Source: Epiperipatus broadwayi (taxonomy: Eukaryota; Onychophora; Udeonychophora; Euonychophora; Peripatidae). Taken from it: a DNA stretch of 64,000 bases. Under the pieces are notes generated by a model. That model was not told where the DNA came from and ran no database searches. It worked only from the letters and a program-made list of their open reading frames with translations. Positions within the stretch are counted from its first letter, which is position 1, and every line of letters starts with the position of its first letter. The stretch is from assembly GCA_028023455.1 (NCBI GenBank), contig JAQFVV010013281.1:64001-128000 (forward strand), written 5' to 3'. A program made the position numbers and the translations under genes. Shown piece by piece: positions 1-12,588 of the stretch.

Positions 1-2
1 AA

Positions 3-206
3 GCAGACCCAGCTTACACCCCAATATTCGCAATGCATCAGAAATTAACTGGTCATTCATGTGAACCTGAAAATCCAAGAATAGTTTGTAGGGAAAGAAA
101 TGATGTTAAGAGAAAGGTGAAGAAGGCATGTTTTATTGCCATGGATGATAAGGCTATGAATAGGAAAGATACGTGTTATAAAATTTCTAAGAAATGGGTT
201 AATTAG
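3..206 (+). pseudogene. Penelope-like element GIY-YIG C-terminal remnant
   Basis: An open frame runs in from the window edge and ends at a TAG. It encodes 67 residues that resemble the C-terminal end of a PLE polyprotein, just after the GIY-YIG endonuclease domain. Recognisable pieces are RIVCRERNDVKRKVKKA, AMNRKDTCYKISKKW and the final VN. The same block occurs in the PLE fragment ending at 24467 (IVCRERHDLKRKIKEA, AINRKDTCFSLSKRWN), which supports the assignment. In PLEs this domain nicks the target DNA for insertion. The GIY and YIG strands and the reverse transcriptase would lie outside the window, so intactness cannot be judged. Positions 207-512 are AT-rich and probably begin with the element's 3' untranslated tail; I see no gene there. 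Confidence 0.7.
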
Positions 207-512
207 ATTTACGCATATAGTTCAATTAATTTACATATATCTGCATATATTTACACATAGCAACCTTGTTACGCGTTATTATGTATTATAATTTATATTA
301 AGTTTATAATAAATTGTGATTTAATTTGAAGAAGCTCTGCTGTTATGCGCTGATTTGTGCATTAAAATTGTATAAATAAAGGTAAAGTATTTCGCAATTT
401 AGTTAAAAAAAAAGACACCGAATATTTGACATAAATGGTAAAAAAAATGGAAAGCAATAAGACATAAGCATTATCCAAACCTGAAGGAGATCTGTATCCA
501 ATTCTGAAAGAA

Positions 513-1679
513 TTGATGGAAAGGATGAGTAAAGATATAAGTAGAGATATAAATAATAAATTTAGTGATATAAACAATAAATTTAGTGACATGAATAGTG
601 AAATAAATAATAAATTTAGTGACATGAGTAGAGATAATCAAATGTTGAGAGAAGACATGAACAATAAATTGAGTGATATTAGAGAGAAGAAAGAACTTAG
701 AGAAGAGGTGAATATCAAAATTGACTTATGTAAAATCGAGTTAAAAGCTACCAATGCCAAGTTTGATGAAATTAAATATAACTTAGATGCTCGGTTGAAA
801 GAATCTAATGATAAATATAATTGTAGGTTTGATGAAATGGGTGACCATATAGAGAAGTCACAAGAACACATAGATGTCAGGCTTAACATTTTAGAAGCCA
901 AGTTAAAAGTTGTAAAATTGAATATCAAAGTTTGGAGGGGAAATGTTTTAAAATTGAACAGACTTATATAGATACCCAGAAAGCAACCGCATTGGAGATA
1001 AGTGATATTAAAAAGGAGCTAAGAGATATTCAGACTAATATGAAGGTAAAATGTAACAAAGCAAAAATAGTAAATTACAAAACGTTAGAACAGGTGCCTT
1101 TAGGAAAAGTAAAGATGATTAAAAGATTTGAAAAGGTAAAAATAGATTGTTCTAATGATTCAGTAAAAATAAAGTATATTGATGAACAGAATAATTTAGA
1201 TAAGAAGCTTTCAAATGTTGAGCTGTTACAACCAAATAAAAACATAAAGACTGGGGTTAGTCAGAAAATGATAGATGAAGCATGGTTAATAAATAAATTT
1301 AAATCCAAAGTTGAAAGGTAACTTTAGAAACTATATAGTGTGCAAACAAGTAACACGAAGATTTAAAAGTATGTATCATACTTCAAAGGAAAGGTGGAAA
1401 ATAAGTATGGAAGAAGATATGTCCATAATAATGCAGGCAGATAACATTTATTATAGAAAGTATGTTAAGCAGTTATTTCAAGGAGAACTTTGTGATAGTA
1501 CAGTAAAAGGGAAGGAAGATGAACCCTTTGAAAAATGGAGTAAGAGTTCGTTGCTTGAGAAAACTTATAGTAAGTATAACTATACAGTAGATGATAATGT
1601 TCATAGTAACATTTCTCTGTTATTTTGTTCAGAAATATTGAGAGTAGTTGAAAAGTACATGGAGAGAGGAAAAGACTAA
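513..1679 (+). pseudogene. Gag-like coiled-coil ORF, frameshifted
   Basis: Three overlapping open frames (513-971, ~905-1321, 1311-1679) appear to be one ancestral reading frame broken by single-base indels near 905-917 and near 1311-1321. The first ~150 residues are a low-complexity, charged coiled coil with repeated NNKFSDM/INNKFSD units. The middle is lysine-rich (DIKKELRDIQTN), and the last part is basic then acidic, with KERWKISMEEDMS. The N-terminal coiled coil resembles Gag proteins of some invertebrate Gypsy-type elements, and an integrase tail lies just downstream at 1805-1978. No zinc knuckle, protease or reverse transcriptase is visible, so the element seems internally deleted. A coiled-coil protein unrelated to retroelements is the alternative. 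No flanking LTRs were located with confidence. Confidence 0.45.
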
Positions 1680-1804
1680 TATTGATTTGATAAATTTAGA
1701 TGGCATGATTTCCTCTCTGACCCATGATTTGACTAATGGATTAATGAATTTGTGGATGACTGGAAAATAAATGATTTATATAAAAACATATTTATTTGAA
1801 GTAG

Positions 1805-1978
1805 AGACAAATCAGTGACCCGCAGAATTATAAGTTCAAAAAGTTTTTGAATGTATATGAGGGACCATTCCAAATAAAAAGAAAAGTGGGGGAGAATGCA
1901 TTTCTCATAGAAACCCCTGAAGGTGAAAAAGGTACCTTCAATGCCCGAAGCTTAAAGCCAGTAGCACCACCCAATTAA
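1805..1978 (+). pseudogene. LTR-retrotransposon integrase C-terminal tail
   Basis: A frame open from just after a TAG at 1802 to the TAA at 1976 encodes 57 residues. The pattern is typical of the end of a Gypsy-type Pol: a basic stretch (NYKFKKF), then YEGPFQIKRKVGENAFLIE, then GTFNARSLKPV. In intact elements this small beta-barrel domain of integrase binds DNA. It sits ~125 bp after the gag-like ORF, where a complete element would have roughly 3 kb of pol, so a large internal deletion is inferred. There is no start codon and this piece would not be expressed alone. Confidence 0.6.
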
Positions 1979-4900
1979 ATAAAAAGACATTTACTAAAGT
2001 AATTTTATTAGTATGTCTCACGATATGAAAGACCAAATAAAAAAAAAATAGAGTGAAAAATATTTCTAGTCAAAGTACTTTTGAAGATTTTCATTGTATA
2101 GTAGACAAATGCTATTTAATATTAGACCTTGTAAAATTGACTGATGGTGATGAATGTGTGATTTAATGCATTGAAGATGTAGAGTGTAGGGTTTTAATGT
2201 CTATGCTAACTGTAAATTGTAAATATTTGTATGGTCAAGTCTTTTCTTTGAGGAAGTTGGTAGAACTAGAAATGTGTGTTGTGGCTCATAACTCTATATA
2301 AAATTATATTGAAGTCTGAAGTCGACAGATGTCCCAGACTTATTATGAAGTAGCAGGTAGGAAGAAATCCTTGATGGCATGATTTATCTTTTGATATGAG
2401 TTATAATTTTAAAGAGAAATGTTTAGTAGTTTCCCTAACCTGTATAAAATAAAGCTATTCAAACATAAATGTCCCTGATTAGCATCAATGATGGGCACAA
2501 CTTAGTTCACAAAAGAGTTGTCAGATTCTCCAGAAATTAAAATTAGATTTGATTAACATTTAATCAGTTTATTTTAGTATTAGAAGTGATTTAAAAATGG
2601 GATATCTCTGTTGTTTTGAATCTCCAGCTCATTGTAGAAGTTAATTTTCATTTGTTTAGATTATTTTATAAGAAAAGTGACTTTAAAAGCTAATATTTTC
2701 AATGTTCAAAGCAGAAATTGAATAAATATATGATATTCATTAATTAAAGTTATATTCTCATTTTATGACAATATTGAATGTTTAAAGTTTAGGCCCACAG
2801 TAGTGTCACTGAAATGAACTACAGATATGTCTAAAGAAAATGATAATAATAAAAGCTATTGTTAAGTTTTAAGAAAATAAAACATATGAATGTATATATA
2901 TATAAATATATAAATGTATATATATATAAATTTTAAACAATGCAATAAAAACATGGTTATTAGAGAGTAACTAATAATATTTGGCATATAAATGAATTTT
3001 GTTCTGTAATATATTTGACTTGTATGAAGCTAATACTAAATGATTTTCTTGTTTGACTCTAACATTAGAGCATTGTTGTCAAGAAAGTCTAAGAGAAAAA
3101 TGTAAAGATGTAATAATTTAATTGTGAAATCCAATATAAATTTTTGTTCGAAAAAAAAAAACCCTAGAGATGTGATTATACTACATAAATGGTAGATATA
3201 AAAAATGCATGTAGGTATACTAAGAAGATAAAGATGAAGGGAATAAATGAATTCCACATTGCTTTGATGAGAATAAGATATTTGAAATTTTTGACTAACA
3301 TTTTAAATGATATTCAAATCAAGACAGATAGAAAGGATAAACGTTTATCTGTACTGAAGTTAAAATGTTTAGTGATTTTAGAGAAAGAAAAAAGTGTCTT
3401 TATTTTTTTTTCTCTGTAGAAGGGAGATATTGTGAATATTCAAATTAATGATCCAGGTATTTAAAAAAAAATAAAGAAGTTTGTTGATCTTATTTGATTG
3501 TTTCTTTTGCTTGATAGATAGATAATGGAAGATCTTGGAAATACAGATTTAAATTGATCACCATGGCAACCTAAAGCTTTTAAATAGAATTGTTTACTAT
3601 TGATTCTAGCTTTAAAATAATAAATTCACTATAATAAAACTCAGGAAAAACATATGGGTAAATAAATAAATTTTGAAAACAATTCACTACAATATAAGTT
3701 TACTTAAATAGGATCGAATGCCGTCACCATAGTAACATTATTACATATAGTTCAATGTTTTTGTGTTATGTATATTTGTTTATAAATTAATTTAAAAAAA
3801 TATTATTATTAAATATATATATATATGTAAATTATTAGTGTTTATAAAGTAAATAAAGGTTATGTCAATTTTGTATTTTGGTTTACAAATAATAGTAAAA
3901 ACCTAATCGAATTTGGATTTAATTTCCATTCTCCAAACTTACATCGTACTTGAATGCCAGGCGGAAAAATTTGCTCTGTTGTATCATTTGGCATTGAGGT
4001 TTATTCGAGTAATATTCAGTGGTTGTTATTATACCAGAACGCCAGAAAGAGAACACATAAATAGCAGCCAACAGACTACAAGAGGAGCTATCGTCTTTTT
4101 GCAATGACAGGCCTATTTTCTGTGTTTTTACAAATAAAAGTTTTTCAATATTTTTTTTTGTGTTAAACCATAAAACATGAAAAAATAAGCTTAAATTATC
4201 TGCCCGTTCAATCAGTTGAAGGGGCAGTTGCTAAGGATTTCCAAGGGAACGATAACAAAATGCAAAAAAAAAAAAAAAAAGAAAACCTATAAAAAAAATG
4301 CTTTATATAAAAATTGGCTATTTTAGTTTTAAAAACAAAGATATCTCTGGTTTAAAGTTTGGCGTATAACTACCATTGGATTGGCGTAAACATCGTGTCA
4401 CGAGCAAAGGAACACAGGATCAACTGGATTAATTCACATCATAAAAAAAAAAAAAAAGGCTAATTAAATTGCACTCTCCTCTCTGGAAAAGAAAAAGGAC
4501 TGTTAGTGAAGCATTGTTTCTAATTATTATTTCTGAGAAATAAACTTCTCTTTGCATCATAAAAACTGAAGTCAATCAATGGACAAATAAATAGTGAACG
4601 GACAGACTCTTATATATATATATATATATATATATAGTATGATATTTTTTTTTATATAAAATGTGTGCATATTAAATTTTTTTACATATCTTTAAAAAGG
4701 ATGATTTATATATATTTTTTAATTATCTTTAAGAGTAATAGAATTTATTAAATGAAAATGATCGGAGAGATTTATTTATTAATCACAAAATCCGATGTTG
4801 TTGTTTATATATATATATATGATTTGATGGTTGCATGTATAAAATTTAGTTAAAACCTCGAATAGACAAGAGATTCAAATATATCATATTATTTCATACC

Positions 4901-5230
4901 CATTTATCGGTTATTATTTTGATGAACAAATAGACTTCGATCCCATCCTATTTCATATCTTTGGTATCTGTTATATATAAATTTTTCAGTAAAATATCCA
5001 AAAGTCTCTCCATTCATTCATTCATTTTTTTTATGTTGTTATTGTTGTCGCAACACATTTAGTAATTTTATCATTTTTATTTAGTCAATCAATCTGAAAT
5101 ATAAAGTAATTTCCAATGTATTTTATAATTAATCTTGCCAATTTTCTTTTATATAATCCAATAAATTGAGTTAATTTAAATACCAAGACTACGCTTAATT
5201 ATTTTGTTTTATTTGGATTGCATAAGATGA
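1979..5230. other. AT-rich stretch without recognisable genes
   Basis: No convincing coding region. Short open frames at 3189-3419 and 3913-4107 look like chance frames. Short TA runs occur near 2890-2930, 3815-3826, 4611-4636 and 4807-4820, and poly(A) runs at 4263-4280 and 4443-4457. A purine-rich AGAAGGGAGATA followed by TGTGAATATT at 3419-3440 resembles a polypurine tract next to an LTR start, but no matching LTR was found. Confidence 0.5.
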
Positions 5231-5244
5231 CGTAGCTATTTAAA

Positions 5245-5292
5245 TAGCAAGGTTCAAACCCAGCTTGGTAAGTGAGCTAGAATATAAGATAT
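5245..5292. repeat. Possible relic related to the 417-bp hammerhead repeat
   Basis: The segment TTCAAACCCAGCTTGG, then GAGCTAGAATATAAGATATGG, resembles TTCAAACCCAGCCTAG ... AAGCTAGATATTTATATGG in the 417-bp monomers at 30728-35930. Similarity covers about 45 bp with gaps and could be chance. No hammerhead motif is visible nearby. GGTTCAAACCC at 5253 also fits a Pol III B box, but I see no tRNA-like partner. Confidence 0.2.
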
Positions 5293-6239
5293 GGTATGTT
5301 TTGCTTATTAGTATTTTATTTTAGTCCCACATGAATTTTATATTTATATTTGCATTCGAATATTATATATATTATCATTTATCTTAGTTAATATTAGAAA
5401 GTCAATCATTTCATGTTTGTCTGGTTCCGTCATAAAAATCTAAATAGATCGTGCTTTATCGTTGGTTCAGAATAACTCGTCTTAGATATTTTTCTTAAAT
5501 TTCTATAAAATGAAGAGAACAAACTTCATTGACCGGTTTAATTGAATATTGTTTTGATTTGTATAAATATCAATTATAATCATGTGTTTTAATCATTGCC
5601 AACCAATTTTATATTCAATTGTTTAAAGATTCAAATAAATAATATTAATACTCATAGGTGAATAAACATCCAATAGAAACTTAATATCTCTTTTATGTAA
5701 TGTGGTTGGACATTGTAGAATTAGAAATGAGCTAATAGAGTGTTGATAATAAATTCCAGTGAAGTATTCTATTTTAACACATAAACGAAGCAATGATTAA
5801 GTATCACTTTATTGGAAGATATGAATAAATTATTTATATATTACTTGATAGCTTCTTAGTAAACTAGAGTAGATTAATTTGTTTAAACATTTAAATGAGT
5901 GCATAGATTTTCAAAGTGTTTATAAAATGATATTAAAACCAGTGATGTCAATAGAAAATTATTAATTAAAGATTGGAGTAGAAAGAATTGTGTATCGCTT
6001 ATTGACATGAATGTTTATACTTTCTATTTAGCGTTTATTAAACTAGATATATATTTGAGTCAAGTATTATTTTGTTTTGATATTTAAATAGTGTCTATAT
6101 GTAAAAATGTTTTGTAAAATACAATTATAGGTATTTAGAAGCTTATCCGTTAAGATAAAATGCAGCATCATTGAATAATGAAGTAGATTTAAATTACTAC
6201 AATAATAATAGGTTAATAAAATATATATTGAAATCTGCT
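5293..6239. other. AT-rich stretch, nothing recognised
   Basis: No open frame of note, no clear repeat and no RNA gene seen. Confidence 0.4.
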
Positions 6240-6470
6240 TTAGTTATCAATTGGATTTGATTTTCACTAGATTGCTAATCAAGTAGTTAGCCTAATTGTA
6301 TATTATTGTCTAGGGCAATAGTAGATGGTTTCGTTGCTCAGTGCAGTGTACTTTGTAATGTGATGGATTTGTTGATGTCTGGAGCAGATAATCTCATTAT
6401 TCTTTTGTTTCACATATCGCTTAAACAAATTAGACTTGGTTTATTACATAATGGCGACCCGATTGAGCTA
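6240..6470 (+). other. Possible 3' end of an LTR with adjacent primer-binding site
   Basis: TGGCGACCCGA at 6452-6462 resembles primer-binding sites of Gypsy-type elements (TGGCGACC...). It is preceded by TTATTACATAA, which fits an LTR ending in ...ACA. The upstream ~200 bp has higher GC content than its surroundings. No second LTR copy, gag or pol was found nearby, so this would be a truncated element at best. Confidence 0.25.
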
Positions 6471-6633
6471 GACTAGATTAATTTAAATTAGATTTTGGAT
6501 TTTTTTTATCAGATCAGATTGATCATCCTAACCATCACCCTGCATTCATCAATTCAACCAGTTACAAAATGTCACCAACGTTTGGAGCCTTCTTTCTTCA
6601 ATTTAAATGGAATACAGCATTCAACAATTCCAT

Positions 6634-6665
6634 CGGTTACAATATATATATATATATTGTAACCG
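6634..6665. repeat. TA microsatellite with palindromic arms
   Basis: CGGTTACAAT, then (AT)n, then ATTGTAACCG forms a perfect palindrome. Closely similar arms flank TA tracts at about 10173-10262 and 42332-42376. The following ~250 bp (6666-6920) contains several further GTAACCG/TGTAAC words and has higher GC than its neighbours, but no ORF. Confidence 0.6.
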
Positions 6666-8120
6666 TAAATTCTTGATGGCCAGCTAATGGCCACCGAAGG
6701 CCATTGCCCTCTCAACTACCTATCGTGTATGAACTCGTTGCGGCACTAAAAATTGTAACCGCAGATTGTGTGGTCCCAATTACGTAATATAAGTGCACTA
6801 GGAATTGTAACTTCGATCACTAATCAATTCCCGCTGTACATTGTCAGCTATTAAGAGCTGTAACCAAAAGCATATCGTGCTATCTATTCAATGCACCAAA
6901 GACCACAATCAACATCTGGAGCAACTTACCATAGACCAAACTAATGATCTAACATAAACTTTTATGATTCAATTTAATCGCAGCCAGGGTGTACCGCGAA
7001 GAACTATCATAGTAGTATTATAAAACACATTAAACAAATTATAAGTGCAATGTTATTATTTTCAAACCTTAATTTGCGATTTTTATGGTATGCGACCCTA
7101 TGGCCGACCATGTACAAGATGGCGTAATTTGTGGAACTACATAAGATTATGAAATTTTAAACCATCTATATGATTTTTAATACGAATGCTAGTCCAGGTA
7201 AAGCTTTGCAATAAATAAACATAAATACTTGGGTTCTTTTTTATAGTTTACTATATGATTGAGATTTATTATACTGACAAATGACAATTTAAAAACGTTA
7301 AGTAAATATATTCAATCATGTCATTATCTGGTAAATCTGTTTACAAGTTTAATAATTAATTTGTATTTTATACTAGAATCAACTACGCAAAGCCACAATG
7401 ATGGAAAAGGTAAATGGGATTTTATTGTACCTTACTCATCATAAACTACCAAAGACGAAAAGCATCTAAATGTTTTCTCAAAAAAAATATTTATAAACTC
7501 TTATATCATGTTGACGATAGTATGTACTTCAATGTATGCTCTATCCAAAATTTATGATTTCTGATTTTATGAATGACACATAGCAACGGCACAGTAAGTT
7601 TAATTATAAATCAACTTTTATTTACAAATTTATGAATAATAAATAATTAATTCCAATGTGATAATTAAAGTTAGAAATAAACAAATAAAATAAATAAATG
7701 ATAATTTCATTGACTTTCTTCAATAACATCTCATAGGTACAGTTTTAAAATCTAATCATACCTTATTTCAATCTAATATAATGAATATTGAGGAGATTAT
7801 ACGAAATTCAGCATCAAACTCATGAAATATTTAACGTCATTTCCAGATTCAATAAATCCCTACTGTACACCTATAATAATATAATAAATAATATGATGTC
7901 TGTATGATTTAGCTATAATGTAATCATTAATTAAAGTGACAATTTAAACTTACGTTCCGGTAAATAATAATCAACCAACAGTTAATTATTATGAAGTACT
8001 TGAATAGAATGTCCTGCTACCATTTAATAATCTAACCGATAAATTATGCTTACAAATGAAGAAGATGATTTAGCATATTAACTAAAATACTTTGCCCAAC
8101 TTATATCTGTGAAGCAAAAC
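6666..8120. other. Non-coding stretch, no gene recognised
   Basis: GC content is slightly raised to ~6990, then AT-rich. The 61-codon frame at 7259-7444 shows no family resemblance. Confidence 0.4.
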
Positions 8121-8122
8121 AT

Positions 8123-8309
8123 ATTCCTGTGGATGCATTCATCTACACGTAGGAATTAAATAATACTAAACGTTTTGTGTATTTAAACACCATCATAAAG
8201 TAATACGTATAATCACACAATTCCGCGGATTAACCACCGGCGCAGGAATGTGTGTAAAATACAAAAATGGCAATTAAAATAATCTGCGGATTAACCACCA
8301 GCACAGATT
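8123..8309. other. Cluster of three hairpins, two with a conserved loop
   Basis: Hairpin 1 (8123-8157) pairs ATTCCT with AGGAAT, then GTG with CAC and GAT with ATC around GCATTC. Hairpin 2 (8214-8254) pairs CACACA with TGTGTG, TTCC with GGAA and GCG with CGC, with single A bulges on each side. Hairpin 3 (8281-8309) pairs AATCTG with CAGATT. Hairpins 2 and 3 share the inner sequence CGGATTAACCACC followed by RGCRCA, but their stems differ and each still pairs. This is what a conserved RNA or single-stranded DNA structure would show. I do not recognise the family; it is not a histone stem-loop, iron-responsive element or tRNA. Confidence 0.45.
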
Positions 8310-10176
8310 AAAGCCCTTTAACATTCTAAAACAACATTATTATTTACTTCACATTAAAGTGCAAAATCATCCTCCTCAGTTCTTCTGACTATTCAGAATA
8401 CACTAACACTTTAGCAAATGTGGGTTCTTGCATAATAAAATGTTACGCTAATCAGGACAACTAATGTACTACTTATCTTGCTTAAAATAAACATGTGTAA
8501 TATAATATAAGTAATATTGGCATAGGAATATAAATCTGGAAAGACTCACAAAATATCTCACAAAGATTGATACATCTCATGAATTCATTTAGTACTTTTA
8601 AGCTTTTCCGCAAGCGCTATTCTCTTGAATAAATATTTTATTCAACCCCTATTAATTTAAACCCAACAAAATATAACTTATGAACTTCATATGCGAGTTC
8701 ATATAACGATAAAATTAAATTAATGTATTATTCATTAAATATATAAAATTTAACGGTGTGTGTGTGATAAAACTAAATATATAGCATTTATAGTTCAATA
8801 CATGAATTTTAGCAGATGTGTGTATCACAAATTGGATTGTATAGCATTTTATAACTCCCAATGTGATCCGTGGAATCCATGTACGATGTGTAGAACAATG
8901 AGTATACGAGGTAATAGCTATAACTGTAGTTAAATTCCATACATGCAATTCTATCCATTTGATTAGTTATTATAAGCAATATTAGATTAACGATTTTGCG
9001 TGGCTCCCCAAACATGAAACAATTTTAAAACATGATATGCAGAACTTAAATGAAAATGTTTTTCATAAAGTTATTAATCTCTACATTTCTCTATCAAAAG
9101 TGTTCCAAGTTTATCACATCCATGCAAGTATTTATTTATCCACATGTTAATCCAGGAATACTAATTACAGCAATTAATTTATTCATTTCAAACCAACGAT
9201 ACAATTATAAAATAGCTTTGATTAATTATTTGAAGAATGTTTATTATCCAAATGTTAAACAAATTAACTAGCAAATATTACTGGCATTGTAAAGTTAAAT
9301 ATCAATCAATATTATATTTTATTAGAATTAAAAATTGGAAATATTAAAATATTTTGATAACTTTAACGTTTTACTTTAACTTAAACTTCTTCTTTTTTTA
9401 AAAAGCAAATTTTCATTTTCATAAAACTTCTGTAATTAAAATACTTATTTAATTTTTTCAAATTGTAGAATAATAAATATTTCAAAACATACCAAAATCT
9501 TGTATTTAATTCTTTCAAACTTAAACTGGGAAGCTCCGACATTTTAAAATGTAATATTGGAAAATTTATTACCGGTGATTCGATCCACTTGGCCAGCCGA
9601 CTTGAACAGACTTTTAAATTTAGCAATTCATCTTATAATTGATTACCACTATGTTATATTTACGTTTATAGCAAATTTTGTGGTAATCCGTTTACTTATT
9701 AACTATTTTAAAATAAGCTTATCAAATTTACACCATTTGCCTTTACCATTTTCTTTTCTTTCTCCCTCCAAAAGCAAACTAACAGACGATCTTCCCTTAA
9801 ATTCGCGCTCTTTTCTTTTATTACATTGAGACGCATACGTAATTACTGTATTTATTTTTAATAATTAATTTTAATTGAACAAATGGTTTTTTAATTCAAT
9901 GGAAATAATAATTTAAGATCATTTTAAACAAATAAAAACAAAATATTATTTTTAATAATATTTTACCATATTTTAATGTGTTGTCAAATTTTTAAAAAGT
10001 TAAATGTTTTGATATGAGTTAGTATATGGGAAGAAGCAAACTTAAATTTATTAAAATAATATAAGAGAGTAATCTGTTCAAAGTGCAACTCAAGCCAATC
10101 AAATCACCAAAAGAAGAAAGAGAAATTTTTATACTAGTTACACCAATTAATATATTTTATACTAAAATATATGGTT

Positions 10177-10259
<83 letters not shown>

Positions 10260-11880
10260 ACCTATATTGATATAGGCACATATAATTTTATCTAAAATTA
10301 TATTATTAAAATAATCTTTCGTTAAAGAAAAACATAAAATTAAATGTTGAAGAGTTTATTCAGTTTGTTTTTGAAAAAGATAAAAATCAAATAGTTTTCT
10401 AGCATTAGTATTGAAATAAAAAGCTACAATTAATTAATCAAAAGGGGGGAATGGAGTCTTGGTGTCAGAAATTAAACTAAGGGTTATAAAAGGAAGTAAA
10501 GTGTTTTTATTAGTATTCGTAAAAATATAATTTAAAAGGTTAAAACATACAAATCTCTTTTCATTCAAGTTTAATTAAAGAAAAAAATAATGTTAAAACT
10601 AATATAGAAGATTATTATTAAAAAACATGGCAATGGTTATTAATTAATATCAAACAACATTTTTGCATGGCTATTACTAATTAAGCAATCTTTCAAAACA
10701 CGTTTATCAAATGATTATCACTGGAATTTGATAACAAATCTTTGCTGGGAACACATTGCAGATATAAATAAACTTTTTTTTATTGGACAGTAGTCAGTTC
10801 ACAAATTTATTGAGTGAGTGCAGTTCAGAAATTAATTGAGCAGTTAACAAACAAAATGCAGTGTTGAGAAGATCTTAGGAACGCACATTTATCTCCAGCC
10901 CAGATGTCCTAGAAAACAGCAGATCTGCCCGTGAAATAATGTCAGCTTAACATCTTAGAAAATCTCTGTCAGTATCTAATTGTCTCCGATAGTAATAATT
11001 GTGAAAATCAGGAAACTCAGCAAGGAAACGTCCCAGCCGGCTGATAAGCATTCATAATGGAAACATTTTCACCGAAAGCAGCCTCCAAGGAACAAAATTC
11101 TACGTCAACATTCAAAAGCCTAGGAAAAACATTTGTTTATTTCATTTATACTGTAATAGCCATTGCATTGCATTAATTCCTACGAATCTTTAAAGAGTCT
11201 AATTATATGAACTCTATATCATACATAAATGAACTATTGATGTGTGTGATTAAATGTCAAATGCTATGTAGTCCTTTATTATCATTATTATGTGTGTGCA
11301 TGAGTTAATATGTGCGTGATCCTTATATCAATATTATTAGTCAAAGTAGATAAATTCCCAGTGTTCTGTTATGAAAATATTCAAGAATATTTAAACTATT
11401 TAGAATGTTAATTTAAAATATGTGTGTGTTTTATTAGAAGTATAAAATGTTTAAATTTAGTAAATAAATGTTAGTTAATAAATTATCTTTAAAATTAAAC
11501 TTTATTTGTTGGCCAATTCTTTTTAACAAATTCTTTTATCAATTCTTTCAATCACTAATTAAGTATAATCTATTAGTGATTACAAATAGCTGAGCTAGTC
11601 GTGGATTTAGGTGTTGAGTTAGTGGCCACTGTTCAAAGTGCGCTGTCGATTCTTTTAGACTAGACAGCTGGCACCCATGATTAAACACAAATAAAAGTGC
11701 TTTGGACATGGTGTTGAACTTAATAGCCGAGAAGAAGCTATGTCCTGGAAATGTAATGCTAGTTATATACTTTATAGCTATCGTTTGTGCATACATACTC
11801 TCTGAGTATGTTCTTCTCTGCCTAAGAGACCGGTGTTTCGAATACACATATTCAAACACAGTTCAATATAATATATTTAT
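8310..11880. other. AT-rich stretch, no gene recognised
   Basis: Open frames at 9050-9271, 9557-9829 and 11702-11938 show no family signature. A TA tract with GGTTACAAT/ATTGTACC arms lies at about 10173-10262. The segment 10800-11130 has higher GC than its neighbours and may be an old repeat or exon remnant, but it encodes nothing recognisable. Confidence 0.4.
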
Positions 11881-11929
11881 TTTATCAACCATAATCAATC
11901 CACTGCAGGATGTTCAATCCATCTTTTCC

Positions 11930-12404
11930 TATCTTTAGCTTCTCTGCTCTACATCACCCCTGCACACTTTCTTATTTCATCCACCCACCTCACAAATTGT
12001 CTCTTTCTGGGTCTTCTACTATCTCTTGGAATCCAGTTTAAAATTTCAATTGTCCATCTGTTATCATCTCTTCTAACTATATGTCCAGCCCAACTTCACT
12101 TCAGTCTCTTAATTTTTTCAATTAGGTCAGTAACACATGTTTGTTCTCTTACCCATACATTGCGTTTTTGATCCCTTCTTGTTATTCCCAACAGGCATCT
12201 CTCCATACTTCTTTGAGCGATCTGAAGTCTCTGTATTGCTCTTATATTAAGTGTCCAAGTCTCAGATCCATAAGTAAGAACTGGCAAAACACATTTATTA
12301 AAAACCTTTCTTTTCAAAGACATAGACATATTTCCTTTTAGTATCAAGTTATTTCTACCAAAAGCACTCCAACCAAGTTTAATTCTATGATTAATTTCAT
12401 CCAT
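11930..12404 (-). pseudogene. RTE LINE C-terminal region
   Basis: The frame 12404-12096 encodes RIKLGWSAFGRNN, KVFNKCVLPVLTYGSETW and QRSMERCLLGITRRD. These are hallmark words of the region after the reverse transcriptase in RTE elements. An in-frame stop at the 12096 end interrupts a continuation that reads SWAGHIVRRDDNRW, IPRDSRRPRKRQ and RWVDEI to about 11930. It follows the reverse transcriptase after a ~185-bp degenerate gap. Function is inferred only from conservation within the family. Confidence 0.75.
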
Positions 12405-12588
12405 TATATTTCCATCTGTATTAATAATCTGACCAAGGTATTTGTAACATGTTAACTTCTTCTAACTCATCATAATCCATCTTTATTTTCATATTTTGAG
12501 AAAATCTATTAAACATTACTTTAGTCTTTTTAATATTTATCTTTAGTCCTACTTTCCTACTTTCATCTGATAACTTCTGCAACATTTC

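Noticed and set aside
3419-3450. Polypurine tract and LTR start for the element at 513-1978
   Set aside because: No matching LTR found on either side, and it lies ~1.4 kb beyond the integrase stop.
5245-5292. tRNA-derived SINE suggested by GGTTCAAACCC
   Set aside because: No A box at the right distance, no cloverleaf, no second copy of a SINE body; it matches the 417-bp repeat about equally well.
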